41,909 nucleotides of DNA, taken from positions 1-41,909 of the forward strand of contig JANJTA010000009.1 in the NCBI GenBank assembly GCA_024711345.1, given 5' to 3'. The DNA is from Rhodanobacter sp. Lineage in GTDB: Bacteria; Pseudomonadota; Gammaproteobacteria; Xanthomonadales; Rhodanobacteraceae. Below, one piece after another: positions 24,238 through 36,560 of the stretch. Numbering within the stretch: position 1 is the stretch's first letter; each line of letters begins with the position of its first letter. The notes beneath the pieces were generated by a model. That model worked only from the letters and a program-made list of their open reading frames with translations, was not told where the DNA came from and ran no database searches. The position numbers and the translations under genes were made by a program.

Positions 24238-26190
24238 ATGTCCGTTGCCTTTCTCGCCGGGTTGCCGGCTGCCGTGTCGCGCCGGGTGGCGCGCACGGCC
24301 ATCGCCGTGGCGTTGGCGCTTGCGCTGGCCCCCGTGGGAGCGCAGCAGACTCCCAGCGCCAGCGTACCGCCGCCGCAGGACACGCCGTACCCCGGCACGA
24401 TCGCCCTCCACGTCGATGCCGGCGACACCGCGCAGGGCATTTTCCGCGTGCACGAGACGATCCCGGTGCAGCCCGGGCCCCTGACCCTGCTGTACCCGCA
24501 GTGGATTCCCGGCGACCACTCGCCGACCGGCCCGATCGCCATGCTGGCCGGCCTCGCGCTCAGTGCCGGCGGCAAGCCGCTGGCGTGGACGCGCGACGAG
24601 TACGACGTGTACGCGTTCCACCTCGACGTGCCTGCCGGCGTTTCCAGCATCGACGCGGAGTTCCAGTACCTGTCGCCGCGCGACGGCGGGTTCGAGATCA
24701 CCGACCGCATGATGGACATGGAATGGAGCAAGGTGGCGCTGTATCCGGCCGGCCATTTCACGCGCGGCATCACCTTCGCGCCCAGCCTGACGCTGCCGCA
24801 CGGCTGGCAGCTCGGCAGTGCGCTGGAGCCCGCCTCGCAGTCGGGCGATACCGTCACCTTCAAGCCGGTGACGTTCAACAACCTGGTCGATTCGCCGGTC
24901 TATGCCGGCCAGTACTTCAAGCGCGTCGATCTCACGCCGCCCGGCGGGGCGCCGGTGCACCTGGACATCGTCGCCGATGCACCGAAGTACCTGGAGATGA
25001 CGTCCGGGCAGCTGCAGGCGCATCGCGCGCTGGCGGTGCAGGCGACAAAACTGTTCGGCTCGCATCATTACGACCACTACGACTTCCTGTTCTCGCTGTC
25101 GGACCAGCTAGGCGGCAACGGCACGGAGCACCACCAGTCCAGCGAGAACGGCCTGGGCGCCGACTATTTCACCGCCTGGGACGACAACGCGCCGGGCCGC
25201 GACCTGCTGGCGCACGAGTACACCCATTCGTGGAACGGCAAATTCCGCCGCCCGGCCGACCTGTGGACGCCGAACTTCAACGTGCCGATGGGCGATTCGC
25301 TGCTGTGGGTGTACGAGGGGCAGACGCAGTACTGGGGCTTCGTGCTGACCGCGCGCGCCGGCCTGTGGACGCCCGAACAGTTCCGCGACGCGCTGGCCAT
25401 GGTGGCGGCCAACTACGAGCGCAACCGCCCGGGTTTCGGCTGGCGCACGCTGGAGGACACCACCAACGACCCGACCGCGGCGCGCCGCTCCGGCCTGCCG
25501 TATCGCAGCTGGCAGATGAGCGAGGAGTACTACAGCGGCGGCCAGATGATGTGGCTGGCGGTGGACGCCAGGATTCGCGCGCTGACCCATGACCGCAAGT
25601 CGCTGGACGATTTCGCGCGTGCGTTCTTCGGCGTCGACAACGGCAGCTACGTGACGAAAACCTACACCTTCGACGACGTGGTGGCGGCGTTGAACGGCGT
25701 GGCGCCGTTCGACTGGGCCACCTTCCTGCAGGCGCGCGTCGAGGCGCGCACGCCGCCGTTGCTGGATGGCATCGAGGGCAGCGGCTGGAAGCTGGTCTAC
25801 ACCGATCAGCCCAACGCCTACGAGAAGCAGTACGACAGCCGGCCGCAATCGGCCCGCCACCTGTTCAACTTCGCCTGGTCGATCGGCCTGACCATGGGCA
25901 AGCACGACCAGATCAACGACGTGCGCTGGAACGGCCCGGCATTCAGGGCCGGCGTCAGCACCGGCGCGACCCTGGTGGCGGTGAATGGCGAGGCCTATAC
26001 GCGCGACGTGCTGAAGGACGCGATCGCCGCGGCCAAGGGCAGCAAGGCACCCATCCAGCTGCTGCTGAAGTACCAGGGCACCTACAAGACCGTGGCGGTG
26101 GACTATCACGACGGCCCGCAGTACCCGCACCTGGTGCGCGTCGCGGGCACGCCGGACTACCTGGGCCAGATCATCGCCGCGCGCAAATAG
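24238..26190 (+). CDS. Exported M61-family aminopeptidase with PDZ domain
   Basis: A 650-residue exported metallopeptidase. A long N-terminal hydrophobic region (about residues 12-35) is the signal. The M61 (glycyl aminopeptidase) catalytic domain carries zinc motif HEYTH at 326-330 (LLAHEYTHSWNGKFRRP) and the third ligand Glu360 in WVYEGQTQYWG. Further family segments include SYVTKTYTFDDVVAALN and a C-terminal PDZ domain (about 540-640; GLTMGKHDQINDVRWNGPAFRAGVSTGATLVAVNGEAYT). It cleaves N-terminal Gly or Ala from peptides. GGAG eight bases before 24238 supports the start. Divergent from nothing intact; the GGDEF remnant lies upstream. Confidence 0.92.
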   Translation: MSVAFLAGLPAAVSRRVARTAIAVALALALAPVGAQQTPSASVPPPQDTPYPGTIALHVDAGDTAQGIFRVHETIPVQPGPLTLLYPQWIPGDHSPTGPIAMLAGLALSAGGKPLAWTRDEYDVYAFHLDVPAGVSSIDAEFQYLSPRDGGFEITDRMMDMEWSKVALYPAGHFTRGITFAPSLTLPHGWQLGSALEPASQSGDTVTFKPVTFNNLVDSPVYAGQYFKRVDLTPPGGAPVHLDIVADAPKYLEMTSGQLQAHRALAVQATKLFGSHHYDHYDFLFSLSDQLGGNGTEHHQSSENGLGADYFTAWDDNAPGRDLLAHEYTHSWNGKFRRPADLWTPNFNVPMGDSLLWVYEGQTQYWGFVLTARAGLWTPEQFRDALAMVAANYERNRPGFGWRTLEDTTNDPTAARRSGLPYRSWQMSEEYYSGGQMMWLAVDARIRALTHDRKSLDDFARAFFGVDNGSYVTKTYTFDDVVAALNGVAPFDWATFLQARVEARTPPLLDGIEGSGWKLVYTDQPNAYEKQYDSRPQSARHLFNFAWSIGLTMGKHDQINDVRWNGPAFRAGVSTGATLVAVNGEAYTRDVLKDAIAAAKGSKAPIQLLLKYQGTYKTVAVDYHDGPQYPHLVRVAGTPDYLGQIIAARK

Positions 26191-26240
26191 GTGACGGCCG
26201 GAACGGGGCGGGCTGATTTCATGCCCGTCCCGACGCCGGC

Positions 26241-27083
26241 TCAGCGCCGTGTAGCCAGCACGCCATCCAGCGCCAGCTGCGCCTTGAAGCCGGCCTGCTC
26301 CAGCCGCCTGGCCACCTCGCGCGGCACGTCGCGGCCGCTGGTCAGCTTGTTCGGGCTGCCGGTGTAGTGAAACAGCCGGCCGCCCTTGCGCAGCACGCGC
26401 GCGAGTTGTGCGTAGAACGCCTGTGAATACAGCTCGCCGGCAATGCCGAAGCGCGGCGGGTCGTGCAGCAGCGCGTCCACCGAGGCGTCCGTCACCTGCG
26501 CGATCGCCTGTACCACGTCAGCGTGCGTGAGCTGCAGGCGGCCCCCGCTGGCCGGAGCGTCAGGGTCGGGTGACCACGGATTGAGCGTGCGCAGCCACAG
26601 CACGTCGGCGTTCTTCTCGAACGAGAGGATGCGCGCCACGCCCGCCTCCAGGCAGCAGGCGGCGAAGTAGCCCAGCCCGCCGCAGGTGTCCAGCACCACC
26701 TTGCCGCGCGGCTCGACCAGCGCCACCTTGCGCCGTGCGTCCGCGACCGGCGATTCCTTCGCGGTGGGCAGCATCTTGATGCCGTCGATCTCGAAGGTGG
26801 GCGCGCCCCACTCGGTGGGCACCAGCTTGATCAGCGCGCCCGCGTAGCGCGCCACCGGCGCGAATTCGTCGCCGTCCCAGTAGTGGATCGTGCGGTCCTT
26901 CAGTCTGTGCGGATACGGGTAGCGCTGGCCCTGCCACTGCCAGGTGTCCGTCTGCAACGACGCGCTGCCGTTCGAGCGGCCCAGATCCAGCGAGCCGGCC
27001 CATTCGTCTGCGCCGGCGTCGCGTGCAGCCAGCAGAGCCTCGGCGAGCGGGCGGGTGAGCAGGGGACCGGAGTAATGCGGCAC
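26241..27083 (-). CDS. Class I SAM-dependent methyltransferase-like protein
   Basis: A 280-residue protein. It has the Rossmann SAM motif I VVLDTCGGLGYFAACCLEAG (129-148), an acidic end of strand 2 in LSFEKNADVLWL, motif IV LLHDPPRFG (206-213) and YAQLARVLRKGGRLFHY. The DPPR motif and overall order resemble archaeal-type methyltransferases and spermidine synthase-like folds. Substrate is unknown. The start is a GTG at 27081-27083 with a perfect AGGAGG (27093-27098) nine bases upstream; the open frame continues for thousands of bases upstream antisense to nothing and was rejected. Confidence 0.85.
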   Translation of the reverse strand: MPHYSGPLLTRPLAEALLAARDAGADEWAGSLDLGRSNGSASLQTDTWQWQGQRYPYPHRLKDRTIHYWDGDEFAPVARYAGALIKLVPTEWGAPTFEIDGIKMLPTAKESPVADARRKVALVEPRGKVVLDTCGGLGYFAACCLEAGVARILSFEKNADVLWLRTLNPWSPDPDAPASGGRLQLTHADVVQAIAQVTDASVDALLHDPPRFGIAGELYSQAFYAQLARVLRKGGRLFHYTGSPNKLTSGRDVPREVARRLEQAGFKAQLALDGVLATRR

Positions 27084-27206
27084 GGCGGGTAACCTCCTGG
27101 CAGGGCGGACAGCTTGCCACGGCGCGACGAAGCGAGCGGCATCGTGGCATGGCCGATGGCCGCGCACGCCCATCGGTGTCGCGTGTGCATGCGGTTGCCG
27201 GTTCGG

Positions 27207-27235
27207 CCCTCCTCCGCAGCAGCTGCGGAGGAGGG
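27207..27235 (-). terminator. Strong hairpin after the propeller/amidohydrolase gene
   Basis: CCCTCCTCCGCAG (27207-27219) and CTGCGGAGGAGGG (27223-27235) form a perfect 13-bp stem with loop CAG. It begins a few bases after the stop of the minus-strand gene (27242). No T-run is present. Confidence 0.65.
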
Positions 27236-27241
27236 GCGACT

Positions 27242-30535
<3,294 letters not shown>

Positions 30536-30715
30536 GGGAAACTCCGGAACGGTAATCCTTCGATGGTAGTGGAAGCGCGCTGGTCGCGACCGGGTCGAAA
30601 GTCCCGTTCGCAGCGGCGCGGTGCCAGCGCAATCCGGTCGGCTCGATCACCGTCACTCCCTTGCGTCCGCGCTATGCTTGCCGCCCTCTCACCGGGACCG
30701 TAGCGGAGGTGGTAG

Positions 30716-31285
30716 ATGGCCGTTCTCGTGGGTTTTTCCGGCAGCCTGCGCAAGGGCTCGTTCAATACCGCGCTGCTGCGTGCCGCGGCGGCGGCGATGC
30801 CGGCCGGCAGCCGGCTGGAGATGATGTCGATTGCCGCGTTTCCGCTGTACAACGGCGACGATGAAGCCGCGCACGGCATTCCGGTCGAGGTCGCGGCGCT
30901 CAAGGATGCGATCGCCGCGGCCGACGGGCTGCTGATCGCCACGCCCGAGTACAACAACAGCATCCCCGGCGTGACCAAGAACGCGCTGGACTGGCTGACC
31001 CGGCCGCCGGCCGACATCCCGCGCGTGTTCGGCGGCAAGCCGGTGGCGCTGATCGGCGCCTCGCCCGGCGGCTTCGGCACCATCTTGTCGCAGAACGCCT
31101 GGCTGCCGGTGTTGCGCACGATCGGTGCGCGGCTGTGGACCGGCGGCCGCCTGATGGTGTCGCGCGCGGGCAGCGTGTTCGATGCCGACGGCACCATCGT
31201 CGATGCGCGTACCGGCGAGCTGCTGCGCCATTACGTGGAGGGCTTCGTCGCCTTCGCGCAGGGCGGCTCGGCGGGAACCCCGTAA
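30716..31285 (+). CDS. NADPH-dependent FMN reductase
   Basis: A 189-residue flavodoxin-like protein with GFSGSLRKGSFNTALLRAA (phosphate-binding loop) and TPEYNNSIPGVTKNALDWLTRP (flavin loop), the hallmarks of the ArsH/ChrR/azoreductase-like FMN_red family. It reduces quinones, chromate or similar acceptors using NADPH; the acceptor here is unknown. GGAGGT at 30705-30710 precedes the ATG. A GST-like gene follows after 25 bases on the same strand, forming a likely two-gene electrophile-stress operon. Confidence 0.92.
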   Translation: MAVLVGFSGSLRKGSFNTALLRAAAAAMPAGSRLEMMSIAAFPLYNGDDEAAHGIPVEVAALKDAIAAADGLLIATPEYNNSIPGVTKNALDWLTRPPADIPRVFGGKPVALIGASPGGFGTILSQNAWLPVLRTIGARLWTGGRLMVSRAGSVFDADGTIVDARTGELLRHYVEGFVAFAQGGSAGTP

Positions 31286-31310
31286 TAGTCGATCGAAGAA
31301 GAGGCAGCCC

Positions 31311-31976
31311 GTGTCTGACGCCCATGACGTGAGCAGAGTGAACCCGCCGCCGCGGATCACCGGCCGCAGCAGCTCGCATTTCACCCGCCTGGCGCGCGTG
31401 TTCGCGCTGGAGCTGGACGTGGCCTGCGAGTTCGCACCGGTATACGACCTGGCATCGCTGGAGGCGCGCGACTACGCAGGGAACCCCGCGCTCAAGTTGC
31501 CGGTGCTCACCATGCATGGGGCGACGGTATTCGGCGCCGAGAACATCTGCCGCGTATTGGCGGAATCCGCGCCGACGCCGCGACGCATCGTCTGGCCCGA
31601 GGACATGCGCGACCTGCAGGTGCGCAATGCGCAGGAACTCGTCTGGCACGGCATGCAGGCGCAGGTGCAGCTCGGCTTCGGCACGCAGATCGCGCAGCTG
31701 CCGGCCGACAGCATCTACTTCGCCAAGGCCGCCGCGGGATTGCGCAACGCACTGCAATGGCTCGATGAAAGGTTGGCGGCGGTCATCGCCACGCTGCCGC
31801 CGCGCGATCTCAGCGTGCTGGAAGTGTCGCTGTTCTGCCTCGTCGAACACCTGGCTTTCCGCGCGACCGTCCCGCTCGCGCCTTATGGCCGCCTCGCGGC
31901 CTTCGCCCGCGAGTTCGGCCAGCGGGCGTCGGCGCGAAGCACGGCCTACCGGTTCGACGTGCCGTCGGATGGCTGA
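31311..31976 (+). CDS. Glutathione S-transferase-like protein
   Basis: A 221-residue protein with an N-terminal thioredoxin-like domain (RSSSHFTRLARVFALELDVACEFAPVYDL, then NPALKLPVLTMHGATVFGAENICRVLAE with the cis-Pro and the E-N/S glutathione loop) and a helical C-terminal domain. The usual catalytic Ser/Tyr/Cys near the start is probably SSS-H. The start is GTG at 31311 with GAAGAGG upstream; the next in-frame ATG is inside the domain. Located 25 bases after the FMN reductase gene and likely co-transcribed. Substrate unknown. Confidence 0.82.
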   Translation: MSDAHDVSRVNPPPRITGRSSSHFTRLARVFALELDVACEFAPVYDLASLEARDYAGNPALKLPVLTMHGATVFGAENICRVLAESAPTPRRIVWPEDMRDLQVRNAQELVWHGMQAQVQLGFGTQIAQLPADSIYFAKAAAGLRNALQWLDERLAAVIATLPPRDLSVLEVSLFCLVEHLAFRATVPLAPYGRLAAFAREFGQRASARSTAYRFDVPSDG

Positions 31977-32102
31977 GCGGCCGCGTTGTCCCTGACCATC
32001 GGCAGGGGACTCGCGCAGGGCTGCCGCCTATAGTCGGCCTGTCCGGCAGTCGTTGCCGGATGGCATCGGCGCCCTCATTCCCGTGCGAAAGGTGGATCGG
32101 TC

Positions 32103-33257
32103 ATGCGCTTCCTTCCGGCCATATGGCTGATCGTGTCGTTGGTGTGGCTGCCGGTGCCGGCCAGTGCATCGGCGCCGCGGCAATCGTTCGATCTGCGGGT
32201 GCTGCAGGCGCCCACGCTGGTGAAGGTCGACGGGAATCGGCAGTTGGTCTACGAGCTGCACGCCACGAACTATGCGGCGACCGGCTTGCTGCCGACGCGA
32301 CTGGACGTGCTCGATGCGGCAGCGGTCGGGCAGCCGCTGGCGTCGTGGAGCGGCGCCGAATTGCTTGCGCGCATCGCGGTTGCCGGCAGCGGCAAGTCGC
32401 CGGATGCCGCGCAAGGGCTGGCGTCGGGTGTGCATGCGGTGATCTACGTGGAAGTCGAGTTGCCTGCCGGTGTGGCGACACCGCAGCGGTTGATCCATCG
32501 CCTGGCGTACGCGGCGATTCCAGCGTCGGCGCACGACCAGGGCGAGCTATCCGGCGGCGCGACCACGGTGCTCCAGCGTGCACCGGTGACCGTTGCGCCG
32601 CCGCTGCGGAGCGGCCCGTGGATCGCGGTGTATGGTGCATCGTTTCCGCGCGGGCATAGGCGTGTGCTGTTCGCGCTGGACGGGCAGGTACACATCCCGG
32701 CGCGGTTTGCGATCGACTGGATCAAGCTGGACGCGCACGGTCGCCACGCGCGCGGCGACGAACAGCGGGTGGCGAATTGGTTCGGTTACGGTGAGGATGT
32801 TCTCGCGGTGGCCGACGGGACGGTGTCTGCCATCCGCGATGGTTATCCGGAAAGTCGCACGCTGGAAAATCCCCGGCATCCACTGGGTGAGGGCAGCGGC
32901 AACTTCATTTCACTGGCGCTGGGCGATGGCCGCTATGCGCATTACGAGCATCTCGAGCCGGGCAGCGTGCGGGTTCGCCTCGGCGAGCAGGTGCATCGCG
33001 GCCAGGTGATTGCCCGGCTGGGCTTCAGCGGCGATTCCACCGGACCGCATCTGCATTTCCACGTCAGCGACGGCGCCACCCCGCTGACGGGCGAAGGTCT
33101 GCCGTTCCGCATCGATGGCTACGCCGTCCTCGGCAGTTATCCGGATCTGGGCGAATTCGCCGCTGGCAAGCCATGGCAGGCATTGTCGCCGGACAGCCAG
33201 CGCACCCGTCACGACGACATGCCGGCTGCCAGCACCGTGATCAATTTTCCCGATTGA
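32103..33257 (+). CDS. Exported M23-type (LytM-like) peptidase domain protein
   Basis: A 384-residue protein with a signal peptide (MRFLPAIWLIVSLVWLPVPASA). The C-terminal third holds the M23 fold: GEDVLAVADGTVSAI, GNFISLALGDGRYAHYEHL, VRLGEQVHRGQVIARLGFSGDSTGPHLHFHVSDG with His316 and His318. In the first metal motif the expected H-x3-D appears as RFAIDW, where the Asp is kept but the His is not obvious, so catalysis on peptidoglycan cross-links is uncertain. The N-terminal half (30-190) is beta-rich and of unknown role. AAGGTGG precedes the ATG. It stands alone. Confidence 0.85.
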   Translation: MRFLPAIWLIVSLVWLPVPASASAPRQSFDLRVLQAPTLVKVDGNRQLVYELHATNYAATGLLPTRLDVLDAAAVGQPLASWSGAELLARIAVAGSGKSPDAAQGLASGVHAVIYVEVELPAGVATPQRLIHRLAYAAIPASAHDQGELSGGATTVLQRAPVTVAPPLRSGPWIAVYGASFPRGHRRVLFALDGQVHIPARFAIDWIKLDAHGRHARGDEQRVANWFGYGEDVLAVADGTVSAIRDGYPESRTLENPRHPLGEGSGNFISLALGDGRYAHYEHLEPGSVRVRLGEQVHRGQVIARLGFSGDSTGPHLHFHVSDGATPLTGEGLPFRIDGYAVLGSYPDLGEFAAGKPWQALSPDSQRTRHDDMPAASTVINFPD

Positions 33258-33440
33258 CGCCGCGCCAGACGTTCCGGCGGATGTCGCGACCGCACTGCCA
33301 TGGACGGCCGCTTCACGGAAATTTGCCGGATCCGTCCGTTGGTTCGCGTTACAAGAAGCGCTTTGATGCGGGAGTGACGGCATGGTTCTCCACGGGTTCG
33401 TGTTGCCGATGCGCGGCGTGCTGCAGCTCGCGGCAGCAGC

Positions 33441-34817
33441 GTGGTGAGCCGCCGTTTTGACGCGATCATCGTCGGCGCCGGTCAGGCCGGGCCGCCGCTG
33501 GCGGGCCGGCTGACCGGCGCAGGACAGTCGGTCGCACTGATCGAGCGAAAGTTTTTCGGCGGCACCTGCGTCAACACCGGCTGCATGCCGACCAAGACCC
33601 TGGTGGCCAGCGCGCGCGCCGCGCACATGGCCCGTCGCGCGGCCGATTTCGGCGTGATGCTGAAGGGAGAAGTGGGCATCGACATGGCCAAGGTGAAGTC
33701 GCGCGCCGATACCGTCATCGCCAACGCGCGCCACAACGTGCGCAGCTGGCTGGGCGGCATGGACGGCTGCACGGTGATCGAGGGCCATGCGCAGTTCGAG
33801 GATGCGCAAACCCTGCGCGTCGGGGAGGAAACACTCAGCGCGCCACGGATCTTCCTGAACGTCGGCGGCCGCGCCGCGGTGCCGGACGACATGCCCGGCC
33901 TGCGTGACGTTCCCTACCTCACCAACACCTCGGTCCTGGGCCTGGACCGCGTGCCGGCCCACCTGCTGATCGTCGGCGGCAGCTACATCGGGCTGGAGTA
34001 TGCGCAGATGTACCGCCGCTTCGGCGCCCGCGTCACCGTAGTGGAAAAAGGCCCGCACCTGATCGGACGCGAGGACGCGGACGTCTCGGCAGCGGTGCGC
34101 GAGATCCTCGAGGGCGAGGGCATCGAGATCCGCACCGGCGTCGCCGAGCTCGTCTTCGCGGGTGCGGGCGAGGCGCTGGCGGTGACGGTCGATGGCGAGC
34201 GGATCGCCTGCAGCCATGTGCTGGTGGCCGTGGGTCGCGTGCCCAACACCGGCGACCTCGGCCTGGACAGGGCCGGCGTGGCGACCGACGAACGCGGCTA
34301 CATCACCGTCGACGACGAGCTGCGCACCAGCGTGCCCGGGATCTGGGCGCTGGGCGACTGCAACGGCCGCGGCGCGTTCACCCACACTGCGTACAACGAC
34401 TACGAGATCGTCGCGGCGAACCTGCTCGACGGCGAGCAGCGCAAGCTCAGCGAGCGCGTCAGCGGCTACGCGCTGTACATCGATCCGCCGCTGGGCCGCG
34501 TCGGGATCAACGAGGCGCAGGCGCGCCAGCGCGGGCGCCCGTTCCTGGTCGGCAAGCGGCCGATGGGCCGGGTCGGCCGCGCGGTGGAGCGGGACGAGAC
34601 GCAAGGTTTCATGAAGATCATCATCGACGCCGAAACGAAGGCGATCCTCGGCGCCGCGATCCTCGGCATCGAGGGCGACGAGGCGATCCACGGCATCATC
34701 GACATGATGAGCGTGGGCGCCACCGCCACGCAGCTGCAGCGCACGGTGCCGATCCACCCGACCGTGTCGGAACTGATCCCCACGCTGGTCGCCGAAGCGC
34801 GCGCACCGGACAGCTAG
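33441..34817 (+). CDS. Mercuric-reductase-like FAD pyridine nucleotide-disulfide oxidoreductase
   Basis: A 458-residue flavoprotein with the N-terminal FAD loop AIIVGAGQAGPPLAG, redox disulfide GGTCVNTGCMPTK (Cys43, Cys48), an NAD(P) loop LLIVGGSYIGLEYAQMYRRFG and the C-terminal HPTVSELIP segment that supplies the active-site His/Glu. It resembles the MerA/dihydrolipoamide dehydrogenase group but lacks the heavy-metal-associated domain and the MerA C-terminal Cys pair, so mercury reduction is unlikely. The start is one of two tandem GTG codons at 33441 and 33444 without a clear ribosome site. No lipoyl partner is nearby. Confidence 0.88.
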   Translation: MVSRRFDAIIVGAGQAGPPLAGRLTGAGQSVALIERKFFGGTCVNTGCMPTKTLVASARAAHMARRAADFGVMLKGEVGIDMAKVKSRADTVIANARHNVRSWLGGMDGCTVIEGHAQFEDAQTLRVGEETLSAPRIFLNVGGRAAVPDDMPGLRDVPYLTNTSVLGLDRVPAHLLIVGGSYIGLEYAQMYRRFGARVTVVEKGPHLIGREDADVSAAVREILEGEGIEIRTGVAELVFAGAGEALAVTVDGERIACSHVLVAVGRVPNTGDLGLDRAGVATDERGYITVDDELRTSVPGIWALGDCNGRGAFTHTAYNDYEIVAANLLDGEQRKLSERVSGYALYIDPPLGRVGINEAQARQRGRPFLVGKRPMGRVGRAVERDETQGFMKIIIDAETKAILGAAILGIEGDEAIHGIIDMMSVGATATQLQRTVPIHPTVSELIPTLVAEARAPDS

Positions 34818-34850
34818 GGCAGTCGGGCTTCGCACTACCCCCTGTCGCGC

Positions 34851-35258
34851 TCAGGCGCGTTCGCGCCGCACCTGTTCCATGCTTTCGCCGCTGTCCGCGA
34901 TCGCGCCGCATTCCACCGCCTGCTGCAGCCGCTGCACCTCGTCGAGGATGCCCATGAAGCGGCGGCCGAACGGCGTCAGCCGGTACTCCACTTCCACCGG
35001 CGGTTTCTCGCCATGCACGGTGCGGTGCATGATGCCGAAGCGGGTCATCTTGCGCAGGCGCTCGTTCATCACCTTGGCCGAGAGTCCCGTGCAGGCGCGC
35101 AACAGCGCGCTGGGACGGTGGTTGCCTTCCGCGCACAGCTGCAACAGCCGGATCGACCACTTGCAGCCGACGATGCTCTCGACCATCGAGGCGACGGGAA
35201 CGGGAACGGCGTCCGCCGTGTCCGGCCGCCGGCTGCTCGCGGGTTCGTGTTCGCCCAT
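34851..35258 (-). CDS. HxlR-family transcriptional regulator
   Basis: A 135-residue winged helix regulator: VGCKWSIRLLQLCAEGNHRPSALLRACTGLSAKVMNERLRKMTRFGIMHRTVHGEKPPVEVEYRLTPFGRRF is a full HxlR domain (residues 25-105) with the conserved Cys (VGCKW) near helix 1 that in some family members senses electrophiles or oxidants. The start at 35258 has AAGGTGG upstream. It is divergent from the protoglobin-redoxin pair (118 bases between starts) and is their likely regulator. Confidence 0.9.
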   Translation of the reverse strand: MGEHEPASSRRPDTADAVPVPVASMVESIVGCKWSIRLLQLCAEGNHRPSALLRACTGLSAKVMNERLRKMTRFGIMHRTVHGEKPPVEVEYRLTPFGRRFMGILDEVQRLQQAVECGAIADSGESMEQVRRERA

Positions 35259-35288
35259 GTCGTCACCACCTTACCGAAAAGTGCCTTC

Positions 35289-35317
35289 CTGACGCGCTCC
35301 GGTGCCGTCGCTAGAGT
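35289..35317 (+). promoter_or_regulatory. Candidate sigma-70 promoter for the protoglobin operon
   Basis: CTGACG (35289-35294) and TAGAGT (35312-35317) are separated by 17 bases and each matches the consensus hexamer at four of six positions. It sits in the HxlR/protoglobin divergent region, about 60 bases before the protoglobin start. The region just upstream (about 35260-35290) would be the expected HxlR binding place. Confidence 0.4.
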
Positions 35318-35376
35318 CCCTGGCCACGGAGCGCAAGCCCGCGCCCGAATCAGGCGAAACGAGAGGAAAACAGGCC

Positions 35377-35973
35377 ATGCAGGAAACCCGCGCCATTCCC
35401 GGATACACCTTCGGCACCAGCGCGATCGCGCGTTCCCCGGTGACGCTCGGCGACTTCGAACTGATGAAGAAGAGCATCCTGTTCGACGACGGGGACGTCA
35501 AGTATCTGCGCCTTTCGCGCGGCATCGTGGAAGACCAGGTCGAGGCGATCCTCGACGTGTGGTACGGCTTCGTCGCTTCGCAGCCGCACCTGCTGGCGTC
35601 CTTCACCGGCAGCGGCGACGGCAAGCCGCTGGGCGATTACCTCGGCGCCGTGCGCCGGCGCTTCGGGCAGTGGATCCTCGACACCGCCGACGCCGAATAC
35701 GACCAGCGCTGGCTCGACTACCAGCACGAGATCGGCCTGCGCCACCACCGCGCGAAGAAGAACCGCACCGACGGCGCCGCTTCCACCGCCATCGTGCCGT
35801 TCCGCGACCTGTTTGCGCTGATCTACCCGGTGACCTTCACGCTCAAGCCGTTCCTCACCGGCAAGGGGCACACCGCCGAGGAGGTGGAGAAGATGTACGC
35901 TGCATGGCTGAAGTCGTGCCTGCTGCAGATGACGCTGTGGACCTACCCGTACGTCAAGGAAGGAGATTTCTGA
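35377..35973 (+). CDS. Protoglobin
   Basis: A 198-residue single-domain globin of the protoglobin class, very close in pattern to Methanosarcina protoglobin: IPGYTFGT near the N-terminus, then RGIVEDQVEAILDVWYGFVASQPHLLASF, YLGAVRRRFGQWILDTADAEYDQRWLDYQHEIGLRHHRAKKNRTD and a C-terminal ALIYPVTFTLKPFLTGKGHTAEEVEKMYAAWLKSCLLQMTLWTYPYVKEGDF. The proximal heme ligand is His123. It has no attached signalling domain, so it is a stand-alone gas or redox binder (O2, CO, NO). The start at 35377 has GAGAGGA upstream. Its stop TGA shares a base with the ATG of the next gene. Confidence 0.93.
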   Translation: MQETRAIPGYTFGTSAIARSPVTLGDFELMKKSILFDDGDVKYLRLSRGIVEDQVEAILDVWYGFVASQPHLLASFTGSGDGKPLGDYLGAVRRRFGQWILDTADAEYDQRWLDYQHEIGLRHHRAKKNRTDGAASTAIVPFRDLFALIYPVTFTLKPFLTGKGHTAEEVEKMYAAWLKSCLLQMTLWTYPYVKEGDF

Positions 35974-36548
35974 TGAAACCCGAAGCGGCTCCCGAGTGGC
36001 GCACCAGCGCCTGGCTGAACACGCCCGAGCCGCTGAGCCTCGGCCATTTCCGCGGGCGCGTGGTACTGCTGCACGCCTTCCAGATGCTGTGCCCGGGCTG
36101 CGTGGCGCACGGCATTCCGCAGGCGCAGCGCGTGGCGAAGCTGTTCGAGGGCGCGCCGCTGGCGGTGGTCGGCCTGCACACGGTGTTCGAGCATCACGCG
36201 GCGATGGGGCCGGAATCGCTGCGCGCGTTCCTGTACGAGTACCGCGTGGCGTTTCCGGTCGGCATCGACGCGCCCGGCCCGGCCGGCGATCCGATTCCCT
36301 GCACCATGCGTGCGTACGCCATGCAGGGCACGCCCACCACCATCCTGATCGACGCGCAGGGACGGCTGCGCCGCCAGGTGTTCGGCCAGCATGACGACCT
36401 GCTGCTCGGCGCGGAGCTGGGCACGCTGCTGGCGGAACTGGAACAGCAGCGCCTCGACAAGGGGGCGTCCGCAACGTCCGCGGCGGAGTCTTGCGCCGAC
36501 GGCCGCTGCGAGGTGGGTGCCGCGGCGGAGCGGCATCCGCTTCCGTAA
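35973..36548 (+). CDS. Thioredoxin-fold redoxin coupled to protoglobin
   Basis: A 191-residue protein with an AhpC/thioredoxin-like fold: GRVVLLHAFQMLCPGCVAHGIPQAQRVAKLF carries a CPGC redox motif, followed by VVGLHTVFEHHAAMGPESLRAFLYEYRVAFPVGID and TPTTILIDAQGRLRRQVFGQHDD. The start ATG overlaps the protoglobin stop by one base (TGATG), with AAGGAG just upstream, so translation is coupled. The C-terminal tail SCADGRCEVG adds two further cysteines. No signal peptide. The pairing suggests reduction of the globin or of a shared oxidant, which is inference. Confidence 0.85.
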   Translation: MKPEAAPEWRTSAWLNTPEPLSLGHFRGRVVLLHAFQMLCPGCVAHGIPQAQRVAKLFEGAPLAVVGLHTVFEHHAAMGPESLRAFLYEYRVAFPVGIDAPGPAGDPIPCTMRAYAMQGTPTTILIDAQGRLRRQVFGQHDDLLLGAELGTLLAELEQQRLDKGASATSAAESCADGRCEVGAAAERHPLP

Positions 36549-36560
36549 CCGCCGGCGGAT

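Noticed and set aside
33441..34817. Mercuric reductase (merA)
   Set aside because: The redox CVNTGC motif fits, but the N-terminal heavy-metal domain and C-terminal cysteine pair are missing and no mer genes are adjacent.
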